This document shows positions 15,287 through 22,871 of a stretch of DNA of 32,618 nt, one piece after another. Both the position numbers and the translations under genes were made by a program. The notes beneath the pieces were generated by a model that worked only from the letters and a program-made list of their open reading frames with translations, had not been told where the DNA came from and searched no databases. This DNA comes from an uncultured Oscillibacter sp. GTDB lineage: Bacteria > Bacillota > Clostridia > Oscillospirales > Oscillospiraceae. How positions within the stretch are numbered: position 1 is the first letter of the stretch; each line of letters begins with the position of its first letter. The DNA lies in assembly GCA_910589315.1 (NCBI GenBank), contig CAJUTB010000029.1, forward strand, positions 1-32,618, in the 5' to 3' direction.

Positions 15287-16303
15287 ATGGCAAAAGCCCG
15301 CCGGCTCAAACGCCGGAAACGCCGCAGCCGCCGCTGGATTTTCCCGCTGGCGCTTCTTGTTCTCCTCGCCGCCGGATACGCCGGCGTCCACGCGTTTTTC
15401 CGTCCCCTGGAGCAAAAACCCGGCGGCAGGCCGGACGTTGTGCCGGTCCAAGGCGGCCATACGCAAAACCCCTCGGAAGACCTGACGGACAAGGAAGCGG
15501 AGGCTCTCCGTTCCCACTACGAGCGAAAGGATTCCTTTTACACCATTCTCGTCGCCGGTACCGACGGCGGCGGCGGCAACAGCGACACCAATATTCTCGT
15601 CGCCGTAGACGCCGCCAACGGCTCCATTTACGGCGTCAGCATCCCGCGGGACACGAAGGCCCGCATCAACGGCAAAAACTACAAGATCAACGCCGCTTAC
15701 GCCTTGGGCGGCATGGAGCTGCTGGCGGATGTGATATCGGACCAGCTGGGAATTCCGGTGGACTATACCGTTTCCGTGGACCTGCGGGGCTTCCGCGCCC
15801 TGGTGGACGCCATTGACGGCGTGGACTTTTACATTCCCATCAACATGGACTATGACGACCCCGTCCAAAATCTCTCCATCCATTTTTCCAAGGGGATGCG
15901 GCATCTTACCGGCGCGGAGGCGTTGAAGGTCGTCCGCTTCCGCCACAACAACGACGGTTCCGGCTACGGAAGCGAAGACATCGGCCGGATGCAGACCCAG
16001 CAGGATTTTCTGAAGGCCGTAGCCAAAAAAATCCTCACCCCCGCCAGCCTCACAAAGCTGGATGACTTTGTGAAGATTTTCCAGCAGTATGTAGAAACCG
16101 ACCTCAATCTTGGCAACCTCGCCTGGCTGGGCGGCGAAGCGATTTCCATCGGTTCGGACGGCATCGATTTCTCCACCCTCCCCGGAAACTGGAAATCCCC
16201 TTATATTTATCTGGACCTGTCCGAAACCCTCGCCGTGGTCAACCAGCACCTGAATCCCTATGTGGAAGACCGCCTTCCCGAAGATTTGAACGTCCCCAAC
16301 TGA
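15287..16303 (+). CDS. LytR-CpsA-Psr (LCP) family cell-wall glycopolymer ligase
   Basis: This 338-aa membrane-anchored enzyme probably transfers undecaprenyl-linked glycopolymers (teichoic acid or capsule) to peptidoglycan. It has a very basic cytoplasmic start (RRLKRRKRRSRRW), one helix (about 17-36), and an extracellular LCP domain (about 83-250). Conserved motifs are FYTILVAGTD, SDTNILVAVD, the Arg/Asp cluster GVSIPRDTKARI, INAAYALGG, and FRHNNDGSGYGSEDIGRMQTQ. The start has GGAGGT eight bases upstream. The next gene begins 22 nt after the stop, so the two are likely co-transcribed. Substrate specificity is unknown. Confidence 0.9.
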   Translation: MAKARRLKRRKRRSRRWIFPLALLVLLAAGYAGVHAFFRPLEQKPGGRPDVVPVQGGHTQNPSEDLTDKEAEALRSHYERKDSFYTILVAGTDGGGGNSDTNILVAVDAANGSIYGVSIPRDTKARINGKNYKINAAYALGGMELLADVISDQLGIPVDYTVSVDLRGFRALVDAIDGVDFYIPINMDYDDPVQNLSIHFSKGMRHLTGAEALKVVRFRHNNDGSGYGSEDIGRMQTQQDFLKAVAKKILTPASLTKLDDFVKIFQQYVETDLNLGNLAWLGGEAISIGSDGIDFSTLPGNWKSPYIYLDLSETLAVVNQHLNPYVEDRLPEDLNVPN

Positions 16304-16325
16304 TCCGCTCGGAAAGGAGCCCTGC

Positions 16326-17753
16326 ATGAAAAAACAATTCCCCGCCCTTCTCCTGGCCCTGTGCCTGCTGCTGACGGTCCCGGCCTACGCCGTCTCCGAC
16401 AGCACGGAGAACTTTACCCGCCAGCAGACTTATACCGGCCAGTTTTCCGACCTGGCCCCCGGTTCCGTCTTTTATGACAACGTTGCGGCCCTCTATGAAT
16501 ACGGACTCTCCAACGGCAAAGCCGACGGTATCTTCGGCCTGGACGACTCCATGACCGTCGGCCAGATCGTGATTTTCGCCGCCCGCATCCGCAGTCTCTA
16601 CCGCACCGGAAACGCGGAAACCGGTCCCGCCGCTTATACCGGCGCAACTGCCGCAGAACCCTGTCTCCTCTATTTGCAGGCGGAAAACGTTCTGGGTTCC
16701 GAGCTGGACGGACAGCTTTTTCAGCCCGCCACCCGCGCCCAGGTGGCCCACGTCCTGGCCTCGGTCCTGCCGGAAACGGCCCTGCCTGCCGTTCATGACA
16801 GTCTGGTGACGCAGGCGTATGCCAGCCGCCGCTTTGTCACCGATGTAGATGCCTATACGCCCTATTATCAGGACATTCTCTCCCTGTACCGGAAGGGCAT
16901 TTCCGCCGGCAGCGACGCAACGGGTTCCTTCCTGCCCAACGCCCTCATCACCCGAGGCGCAGCGGCGGCCATGCTCACCCGGATGGTGGACCCGGCCCTT
17001 CGGGTCACGCCCGAATGGGATTTGTCCGCAGTTTCCAGTGCGGAGGGCGTTTCGCTCTCCGATCTGGTGGAGCCTGGTACTTACATTGCCTCTCCCTCCA
17101 CTTGGGAGGAGATGGACGAATCCATCCGTTACATGCTTGCCAACGACAGCAGTCAGTTAATCCTGCACTATCCGGGCGTCGCCTTTGCGAAGGCCCGGAA
17201 GCTGATGGAGGAAACCCTCGCTGTCATTAAGGTATACTGCGAACAGAGCTATAACACCGTCACCTGCTCTTACACCACCACCGGCGAGGTGACGCTGAAC
17301 TTTTCCGCCGCCGGCGCGGGGAACCGCCTGGAAGCCTACCGGGAATCCACGATGAATGCCGCGGCGGCCGTTCACGACGCGATGTGGGAAAGCGGGCTGA
17401 TCAACGCGTCCATGACGGAGCTGGAAAAGGCGCGGGTCTATTATCAGTGGATTTGTGACAACTGCGCCTATGATTTCCGCGCCGGGGACGATTCCATCAG
17501 CCATATTCCTTATAATCTGTTTGAAAACGGCTTGGCTGTCTGCGACGGCTACACCGGGGCGTACAACCTGCTTTTGAAGCTGGAAGGCATTGCGTGCGGA
17601 GCCCTGGCCAATGACACCCACATTTGGACGGTGGCCACGCTGGACGGCGTTGAGTATCACATTGACACCACCTGGGGCGACACCGGCAGCGTCATCAGCT
17701 ACGACTATTTTGCCATGACGGAGGATCAGTCCCGCGCTTATCACGACTGGTAA
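16326..17753 (+). CDS. SLH-domain surface protein with transglutaminase-like domain
   Basis: This 475-aa secreted protein has a signal peptide (1-22, cleavage near AYA) and three SLH-like repeats (about 39-90, 105-150, 168-222). The best conserved segments are FSDLAPGSVFYDNVAALYEY and FVTDVDAYTPYYQDILSLYR. SLH repeats bind pyruvylated secondary wall polymer and attach the protein to the cell surface. A C-terminal transglutaminase/protease-like domain has a visible triad: Cys406 (LAVCDGYTGAYN), His432 (DTHIWT) and Asp447 (YHIDTTWGD). Whether it cuts or crosslinks cannot be said. Ribosome site AAAGGAG precedes the ATG at 16326. It follows the LCP gene, both acting at the cell wall. Confidence 0.87.
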   Translation: MKKQFPALLLALCLLLTVPAYAVSDSTENFTRQQTYTGQFSDLAPGSVFYDNVAALYEYGLSNGKADGIFGLDDSMTVGQIVIFAARIRSLYRTGNAETGPAAYTGATAAEPCLLYLQAENVLGSELDGQLFQPATRAQVAHVLASVLPETALPAVHDSLVTQAYASRRFVTDVDAYTPYYQDILSLYRKGISAGSDATGSFLPNALITRGAAAAMLTRMVDPALRVTPEWDLSAVSSAEGVSLSDLVEPGTYIASPSTWEEMDESIRYMLANDSSQLILHYPGVAFAKARKLMEETLAVIKVYCEQSYNTVTCSYTTTGEVTLNFSAAGAGNRLEAYRESTMNAAAAVHDAMWESGLINASMTELEKARVYYQWICDNCAYDFRAGDDSISHIPYNLFENGLAVCDGYTGAYNLLLKLEGIACGALANDTHIWTVATLDGVEYHIDTTWGDTGSVISYDYFAMTEDQSRAYHDW

Positions 17754-17769
17754 CTTCCCCGCAAAACCT

Positions 17770-17799
17770 ACGGGCGGACTTTTGGGTCCGCCCGTTTTG
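17770..17799 (+). terminator. Terminator after the SLH-transglutaminase gene
   Basis: ACGGGCGGAC (17770-17779), loop TTTTGG, GTCCGCCCGT (17786-17795), then TTTGC. Confidence 0.8.
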
Positions 17800-17850
17800 C
17801 AAAGAGTTCCCCTTCCGGAAAAACAGACCGGGACAAGGTCCGGCCTCCAT

Positions 17851-17890
17851 AAAAAAACAGGTTCCGCCTATTGGCGGAACCTGTTTTTTT
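17851..17890. terminator. Strong bidirectional terminator at the rubredoxin gene end
   Basis: A7 plus CAGGTTCCGCC (17851-17868), loop TATT, and GGCGGAACCTG plus T7 (17873-17890) form a perfect stem with U runs in both directions. It serves the minus-strand rubredoxin gene, whose stop overlaps it. Confidence 0.93.
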
Positions 17891-18047
17891 ACACTTCCTC
17901 GAATTCGTCCTTACCCATGCCGCACAGCGGGCAGACCCAATCTTCCGGCAGGTCCTCCCATTTCGTGCCGGGGGCGACGCCGTTTTCGGGATCGCCCTCC
18001 GCCTCGTCGTAAATATAGCCGCAGGGCTTGCACTCATACTTTTTCAT
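17889..18047 (-). CDS. Rubredoxin
   Basis: This 52-aa iron protein carries one electron at an Fe(Cys)4 site and usually serves oxygen and peroxide detoxification or redox enzymes in anaerobes. Both knuckles are present, CKPCGY near the N-terminus and CPLCGMGKDEF near the C-terminus, together with the conserved aromatic core (YIYD, WEDLPEDWVCP). The length is typical (52-54 aa). The ATG at 18047 follows AAAGGAGC. It is a single gene, with no adjacent reductase. Confidence 0.96.
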   Translation of the reverse strand: MKKYECKPCGYIYDEAEGDPENGVAPGTKWEDLPEDWVCPLCGMGKDEFEEV

Positions 18048-18154
18048 AGCAAAGCTGCTCCTTTCGTTCCTTCTTCCGGCAGTCTTAGTCTGCGCCGGTC
18101 TTTCCACGGTATCCTATCAAATTTTGCCAGCAAACAAAATGGTATTTGCAACAG

Positions 18155-20491
18155 TTACCGCAGCAGTTTCCGAATCCGCGCTTTTGCCTCCGGCGACAGG
18201 ATCCGTCCCGCCGCCCGCACCGGCAGCGGCGGCAGTGCGCAGAACTTCCGTACAACGGTTTCAAAGGGTTCCAGCGCGTAGGCGGCAAAAAACGCGCTTC
18301 GGTCTCCCGGCTGCTCAATCGGACCCGCCAGACGCGGGTTTCCCGCCACCGCCCGTTCCGCCGGATAGGCTTGACGGCTCAGGGGAAGCCGGTCGAAAAT
18401 GTGGCTTCCATGCTCTGTATTCACCAAAAGCAGGCTGATGCCCCGCTGCTGCTGTTCCGGAAGCTCGTCCGGGGGCAGGCCCCAGAAATCGCCCAGCGTA
18501 AAGTCTCCCACGCGGCTCAAGCTCGCGTAAGGACACCGGTAGCAACAAGGCCGCAGGAACAAAGCCCGTCCGAAGGCCCGTCCATATTCGGTCTGAAACA
18601 GCGGAACGGTGCATACGCCGCCGTCATCAAAAACGGTGGTAAAATGGCTGTTTTTCCAGCCGTCCACCTTATTGCGGAACCGCACAGTTTGCAGCTCCCG
18701 GCCCCGCCGGGACTCGATCAGCCGCGCCATATCCTCCCAGACGCCCGGCGACGGCACGCCCTGGCACACAACGTCGCAGGTAGTCAGATTTTCCGGACGG
18801 CCGCCCAGAAAGCGATACAGTCCATCCACTTGGCAAGGGGTCCCGGAAAACAGCGCCGGACGGCTCTCCAGGCACTTTTTCACTTCCCGGAACGTATCGC
18901 CCAAATCGCTCTGAACATATTTCGCGCCCCGCAGCCGCCACAGGTCCTCCCGGCGGAAACAGGCAATATGACTTAACCGCTGCCGTCCGTCCAGGGCCGC
19001 GCCGAACACCACGCCGCCCCCTTCCAGCACATAATCCGCCAAGGCGGAGAACACGCCGCCGGAGGTGGAATCCCGCCGGATGCCGGCGTCCTTGTTCCAC
19101 GCCGCAAACACGGCAGGCAATGGTTTTTTCTCCCGCGTATGAAGCATGGGACAGACGGCGGTACAGCGTCCGCAACGGATGCACTTGTCCAGATCAATCA
19201 CTGGGTAGGCAAAGCCCTCCCGATCCCGTTCCATGGAAATCGCGTCTCTGGGGCAGACGTTCCGGCAAGCGGAACAGCCTGTGCAGTGCATATGGTCCAC
19301 CAGGACCGGCGGCGTCCGGGTCTCGCCGTCTGTGCGGACGGTCTGCGGTCTGGACTTCCGGTCCGGTTCCGGCGGGCCGGAAAGCGGACTGGGCGCATTA
19401 TCCAGGGCCGCCCGGAGATACGACAGGGAGTCCTGCCGCGCCCTACTCAGGCGTTCGGACGCCGTGGTCCAGTCAATTTCCGCGTCCAGGGCGGCCGTGT
19501 CGCCTTTGCCGACAATACGGCTGGAAAGCTCCAGCCGCCGCAGAAGGCTGAAGGTGCGGGAACGTTCCGGCTCCGCCAGCTCCGCGGGTCCCACGGCGGA
19601 GAAAAACGGTCTTTGAAACTGCACGGCAAACACCGTTCCATGGAATGAGTTCGTACAGACGTAGGCGGCGTTTTGGAACAGCCGCAGGAATTCCGCCGGA
19701 CCTGCGTCCAAAACCAGACGGGCCTTGGCATACGCCTTCCGCCGTGCGCCGCAGAGCTGCACCACCGGCAAACCGGTTTTTTCCGCCAGACGCTGGACAT
19801 AAGGAACCAGCGGTCCCAGCTTGCTGACACAATAGCAAAGGATATACTCCCCTGAAATCCCGGCGTCCGAAGAGGCGGCGGCCCAGTCCTCTGCGGTCAG
19901 GAGCAGGGTGGGGTCCAGCACCACGGCGGCGGAACGGCCTGCGATCTGTTCCGTGATTTCCCGGCCCGGCTCCTCCCGTACCGAAAGATGGGAGAAACCG
20001 GCAAGATAGTCCTTCAGCTCCTGTTCCATCTCCTCCGGAATGCGGGGGATGCCGAAGGAGGGTGCATAGGCAATTTTCCGGCAGTCGGAAAACGCGCCGA
20101 AAAACACCGGGTCGAAGCGTCCGTCTGGGAAAATTTTCGGGTTCCAGATCTGGTCGCTGCCGGAGATCAGCACGTCATACAAAGGCGCGGACTGCCGCAG
20201 CTCCTCCAGGGACAGAAACCGGCGGGGGGTAATACGCAGCTGCCGCCGGGCAAATTCCTCAAACCGCCGCTGCCGCTGCCGCAGAGCCGGGAAATGCAGG
20301 GCGGTATGTGCGTCGGCGGCGGCGCGGCCCGGACTGGTGGCGGGCTGAAAAAGGCGGTTGTCCTGATTGACATAATAATCAACAATCTCGCATTCCCAGC
20401 CCAGGGCTTCCACAGCCCGCTGGGTCGCCGCCGCCTGAAGCAGCGCGCCGTAATGGTGAATGTGATAAAAGGTGACAAGTCCTGCTTTCAA
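18155..20491 (-). CDS. Fusion: polysaccharide pyruvyl transferase + FrhB-type iron-sulfur protein
   Basis: This 778-aa protein has two halves. Residues 1 to about 360 form a polysaccharide pyruvyl transferase domain (CsaB/WcaK type), with TFYHIHHYGALLQAAA, SGSDQIWNP (110-118), VVLDPTLLL and TNSFHG (280-285). Such enzymes add ketal pyruvate from PEP to glycans. After a Pro/Arg linker (365-395) come two [4Fe-4S] ferredoxin motifs (C403, C406, C409, C413; C437, C440, C443, C447), then an FrhB/coenzyme F420-reducing hydrogenase beta-type flavin/Fe-S domain (STSGGVFSALADYVLEGG, LFSGTPCQVDGLYRFLGG, CDVVCQGVPSP). The two families are usually separate neighbouring genes in glycan clusters. Start: TTG at 20491, five bases after AAAGGGAGGG; the frame is open to 20596 but that part overlaps the deaminase gene. 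The reaction of the second half is unknown. Confidence 0.85.
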   Translation of the reverse strand: MKAGLVTFYHIHHYGALLQAAATQRAVEALGWECEIVDYYVNQDNRLFQPATSPGRAAADAHTALHFPALRQRQRRFEEFARRQLRITPRRFLSLEELRQSAPLYDVLISGSDQIWNPKIFPDGRFDPVFFGAFSDCRKIAYAPSFGIPRIPEEMEQELKDYLAGFSHLSVREEPGREITEQIAGRSAAVVLDPTLLLTAEDWAAASSDAGISGEYILCYCVSKLGPLVPYVQRLAEKTGLPVVQLCGARRKAYAKARLVLDAGPAEFLRLFQNAAYVCTNSFHGTVFAVQFQRPFFSAVGPAELAEPERSRTFSLLRRLELSSRIVGKGDTAALDAEIDWTTASERLSRARQDSLSYLRAALDNAPSPLSGPPEPDRKSRPQTVRTDGETRTPPVLVDHMHCTGCSACRNVCPRDAISMERDREGFAYPVIDLDKCIRCGRCTAVCPMLHTREKKPLPAVFAAWNKDAGIRRDSTSGGVFSALADYVLEGGGVVFGAALDGRQRLSHIACFRREDLWRLRGAKYVQSDLGDTFREVKKCLESRPALFSGTPCQVDGLYRFLGGRPENLTTCDVVCQGVPSPGVWEDMARLIESRRGRELQTVRFRNKVDGWKNSHFTTVFDDGGVCTVPLFQTEYGRAFGRALFLRPCCYRCPYASLSRVGDFTLGDFWGLPPDELPEQQQRGISLLLVNTEHGSHIFDRLPLSRQAYPAERAVAGNPRLAGPIEQPGDRSAFFAAYALEPFETVVRKFCALPPLPVRAAGRILSPEAKARIRKLLR

Positions 20492-20528
20492 AAAGACCCT
20501 CCCTTTCTTCCGGTGCAGCCGGACCGGT

Positions 20529-21017
20529 TCAGCATGACTGCGGATTTGCAGGGGCATCGTCCTCCGCCACCCAGTCTGCGACGGAAATGATTTCAAATTC
20601 CGTCCGGCTGCGGCGAATGACTACCCGTTCCAGGCCCGCATTGATCACCAGACGGCGGCACATGGAGCAGGAATCAGCGTCGGGAAGCAGTCCGCCCGTC
20701 TGGGCGTCCCGGCCCACCAGGTAGAGCGTTCCGCCCACCATATCCCGCCGGGAGGCGGAAATAATGGCGTTGGCCTCCGCGTGGACGCTGCGGCAAAGCT
20801 CGTAACGCTGGCCCCTGGGGACCTGCATCGCCTCGCGGGAACACCAGCCCATATCCACGCAGTTGGCACGGCCCCGGGGCGCGCCGTTGTAGCCGGTGGA
20901 AATAATCTCGTCATTTTTCACGATAATCGCACCATAGACCCGGCGCAGGCACGTTGCTCGCGCCAAGACGGTTTCCGCAATATCCAGGTAATAGTTTTCC
21001 TTGCTAATGCGAATCAT
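20529..21017 (-). CDS. dCMP deaminase family protein (ComEB-like)
   Basis: This 162-aa zinc-dependent deaminase probably converts dCMP to dUMP for thymidylate synthesis. The zinc/catalytic motif HAE (H79, E81) is in CRSVHAEANAII, and the second motif is DSCSMCRRLVINAG (C117, C120). The first Cys pair region reads SCSMC rather than the usual PCxxC, a minor variant. An insertion with NCVDMGWCSREA (53-63) resembles the extra Cys-rich segment of dCMP deaminases. Start at 21017 after GGGAGGATG. The pyruvyl transferase fusion gene begins 37 nt downstream on the same strand, so the two may be one transcript. Confidence 0.87.
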   Translation of the reverse strand: MIRISKENYYLDIAETVLARATCLRRVYGAIIVKNDEIISTGYNGAPRGRANCVDMGWCSREAMQVPRGQRYELCRSVHAEANAIISASRRDMVGGTLYLVGRDAQTGGLLPDADSCSMCRRLVINAGLERVVIRRSRTEFEIISVADWVAEDDAPANPQSC

Positions 21018-21053
21018 AGTCCATCCTCCCGGCCCCTGAAAAAGTTATTTTTC

Positions 21054-21083
21054 AGTATACCATACTTCTTTCTCTTTTTGCAA
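21054..21083 (-). promoter_or_regulatory. sigma-A-type promoter of the deaminase gene
   Basis: On the minus strand, TTGCAA (21083-21078), an 18-nt spacer and TATACT (21059-21054), about 37 nt before the start codon. Upstream of it, 21084-21234 holds no gene; a small hairpin (AGCGG/CCGCT at 21154-21177) is the only structure seen. Confidence 0.6.
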
Positions 21084-21234
21084 GAAAAAGCGGCGGTTTT
21101 CGACTGAATTGCCGCAGGAAATAATTTTGCGCATGGAAAAGGAGCTGCCTAACAGCGGTTTTTTCTTTTCTGCCGCTGGGCAGATGTTCTTTTGATGGAG
21201 ATTTTTATAGCAACTATCAAAAAAATCACCAAGG

Positions 21235-21343
21235 TTGACAGTGGCGCTGTACCTTCCGCCCTATAGCCCTGATCGCAACCCTATGGAGAAAATGTGGTCC
21301 AAGGCGAAAGCCATCCTGTGCTGCTGCAAAATCCGCTCTGTAC
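21235..21343 (+). pseudogene. IS630-family transposase remnant (C-terminal fragment)
   Basis: In frame from 21235 the translation reads LTVALYLPPYSPDRNPMEKM, then WSKAKAILCCCKIRSV. YLPPYSPDxNPxEKxWSxxK is the conserved C-terminal part of IS630/Tc1-type DDE transposases, carrying the third catalytic acidic residue. Everything upstream of it is missing and the similarity ends near 21343, where another fragment takes over in a different frame. No terminal repeats or TA target duplication were identified. Confidence 0.75.
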
Positions 21344-21595
21344 GCAGGGAGGCCAGCCGAAATTGCCGCAGCCGATTACAGGTCGGCTGAAAATGTGACA
21401 GCAACAGTTCTTCACAAAATGGCCCATCTTTACAGCCTCCAAACGGGTGTACAAGACACCAGCCGGGGTGGAGCCTATCACAACAAGAAATTTCAGGACA
21501 CCGCCGAGGTGCGGGACCTCCGTATCTCCTACGTTAAACGCATCGGGCGGAGCATCACGGAGCCAAGAATGACCCTACCCAACCTGAACAAATAA
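21341..21595 (+). pseudogene. SprT-like protein remnant with broken metalloprotease motif
   Basis: In the frame of 21341 the translation runs YAGRPAEIAAADYRSAENV, TATVLHKMAHLYSLQTGVQD, TSRGGAYHNKKFQDTAEVRD, then LRISYVKRIGRSITEP. This matches the SprT-like domain (zinc metallopeptidase fold) often carried by phages and integrative elements, including the YHNKKF motif. The catalytic HExxH reads HKMAH, so Glu is replaced by Lys. The N-terminal part is absent and no ribosome site is visible; the only usable start is GTG at 21395. The fragment is joined directly to the IS630 remnant and runs into an inverted repeat. Confidence 0.65.
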
Positions 21596-21627
21596 CTGTC
21601 AGTTGTTCAGATTGGGTAGGGTCATTC
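21567..21627. repeat. 25-bp imperfect inverted repeat
   Basis: The arms 21567-21591 and 21603-21627 (GAATGACCCTACCCAAyCTG and so on) match at 24 of 25 positions around an 11-nt loop. The left arm includes the end of the SprT-like remnant. No T run follows either arm, so terminator function is doubtful. It may be the end structure of a mobile element. The remaining 21628-21722 holds no gene. Confidence 0.8.
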
Positions 21628-21722
21628 ATTGCCTGTAGCTCTTGTGTTTTCATGTTCCTAATAAAAGTCAATCATCTTAAATCCCCAGGCCATGAAATCA
21701 GAAAAGCTGCTCTATGCAGGCC

Positions 21723-22565
21723 TCATTTTAATCCAAGAATCTCACGAGCTTCATCAGGCGTAGCCGCCTTTTTGCCAAATTCCTCAATCACACGCTTTGC
21801 ACGTTCTACAAACTGCGCATTGCTGCGAGCCAGTTGTCCTTTTCCGTAAAAAACATTGTCTTCCATACCGACCCGGATGTGTCCATCCAAGGCTACTGCG
21901 CCATATAAAACCGTCAGAGCTGAATGACCTACTCCAAAACAGCTCCAAGTAGAACCCGGACATAATTCCTCCATAGTTTCTTTCATAAAAATTAAATTTT
22001 TCATTGTGCCTGGGATACCGTTGGCACAACCCATGCAGAATTGGAAGTGGAGCGGAGCTTTCAGTATGCCTTTTTTCAAATAGTAAGCCGCATTGGCAAT
22101 CATACCAGGATCAAACGCCTCAATTTCAGGCTTCACACCCCATGCCTGCATATTTTTCCCTAACTGCTCCAAAAATTTTGGTTCATTCAGAAAAACATTG
22201 GTGTGGAGCCAGTTCATAGAACCGCAATCGAACGACGCCATTTCCGGCCGCAGTTCCTGAACATGGGCCATACGTTCTTCGTCCGTCACGCCCAATGCGC
22301 CGGAGGTGGTCATATTCAAAATAATATCGCAATCCGGATGATTTTTACGGAGTAAATCCACCGTTTCCCGAAACTTTTCCTTGTTCATGGAGCCATTTTC
22401 CTGCTCATCCCGCATATGTATATGCGCAATAGCTGCGCCTGCCTTCCAGCAGGCGTAAATATCTTCTGAGATTTCGCCGGGTGTAATTGGAACGTTGGGG
22501 TTATCTGCTTTTTTGGGATGCGCCCCGGTTGTTGCGACGGTAATAATGGTTCTGCTGCGGTCCAT
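21723..22565 (-). CDS. Beta-keto acid cleavage enzyme (BKACE/Kce, DUF849)
   Basis: This 280-aa TIM-barrel enzyme of the 3-keto-5-aminohexanoate cleavage family uses acetyl-CoA to cleave a beta-keto acid into acetoacetate and a new acyl-CoA. Visible family features are TTGAHPKKADNPNVPITPGE, the metal ligands His48 and His50 (IAHIHMRDE), and the third ligand Glu235 in HIRVGMEDN, with NMTTSG, FDCGSMNW and FGVGHS also present. Start at 22565 after AAGGAGG. It is preceded by its own sigma-54 promoter (22621-22636, minus) and is divergent from the thiolase. The lysine-fermentation neighbours kdd, kamA and kamDE are absent, so the substrate is probably another beta-keto acid. The gene is visibly more AT-rich than the core region. 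Confidence 0.88.
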   Translation of the reverse strand: MDRSRTIITVATTGAHPKKADNPNVPITPGEISEDIYACWKAGAAIAHIHMRDEQENGSMNKEKFRETVDLLRKNHPDCDIILNMTTSGALGVTDEERMAHVQELRPEMASFDCGSMNWLHTNVFLNEPKFLEQLGKNMQAWGVKPEIEAFDPGMIANAAYYLKKGILKAPLHFQFCMGCANGIPGTMKNLIFMKETMEELCPGSTWSCFGVGHSALTVLYGAVALDGHIRVGMEDNVFYGKGQLARSNAQFVERAKRVIEEFGKKAATPDEAREILGLK

Positions 22566-22620
22566 AATAAAAATTCCTCCTTGTTGATTGGTGGCCGACA
22601 GTTGCTTGCTTAGGTTTTAT

Positions 22621-22636
22621 AGCAATTTTTATGCCA
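22621..22636 (-). promoter_or_regulatory. sigma-54 promoter of the BKACE gene
   Basis: On the minus strand TGGCATAAAAATTGCT, with GG and GC elements at exact -24/-12 spacing and one deviation from TGGCAC-N5-TTGCW. The start codon lies 56 nt downstream. Confidence 0.8.
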
Positions 22637-22696
22637 TTGCTTCCGTCCAACCGAATGGACCGCAAACGATCAAATTGGGATCGTTTAAGGCTCTTT

Positions 22697-22746
22697 TTGT
22701 TGCATTTTAGAAACAAGGTTGCCGCTTTGACACAATTTGTTGCACA
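22697..22746. promoter_or_regulatory. Probable upstream activator sites shared by BKACE and thiolase
   Basis: TTGTTGCATTTTAGAAACAA (22697-22716) has TTGTTGC/GAAACAA half-sites, and a further half-site AATTTGTTGCA lies at 22734-22744. The 16-bp core GTTGCATTTTAGAAAC (22699-22714) occurs again, in reverse orientation, at 25845-25860 before the cyclase operon. Distances (about 60 nt to the BKACE -24 box and 100 nt to the thiolase -24 box) fit sigma-54 enhancer sites. Confidence 0.65.
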
Positions 22747-22815
22747 CCTGCTATAAAATTTATCAACGCTTTCTTGCGAGATAAGCAAGCCTGCCGAATT
22801 GGTTTGTTTTCTTTT

Positions 22816-22831
22816 TGGCATATATTTTGCT
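22816..22831 (+). promoter_or_regulatory. sigma-54 promoter of the thiolase gene
   Basis: TGGCAT-ATATT-TTGCT, with GG and GC at the required spacing and one deviation from consensus. The thiolase ATG is 41 nt downstream. Confidence 0.82.
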
Positions 22832-22871
22832 TCTAAATAGAAAACACATATTTTGAAAGGGAGCGAAATCT

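Noticed and set aside
21145..21183. Hairpin AGCGG/CCGCT as a terminator of the deaminase region
   Set aside because: It lies upstream of the deaminase promoter, the stem is interrupted and short, and no gene ends there.
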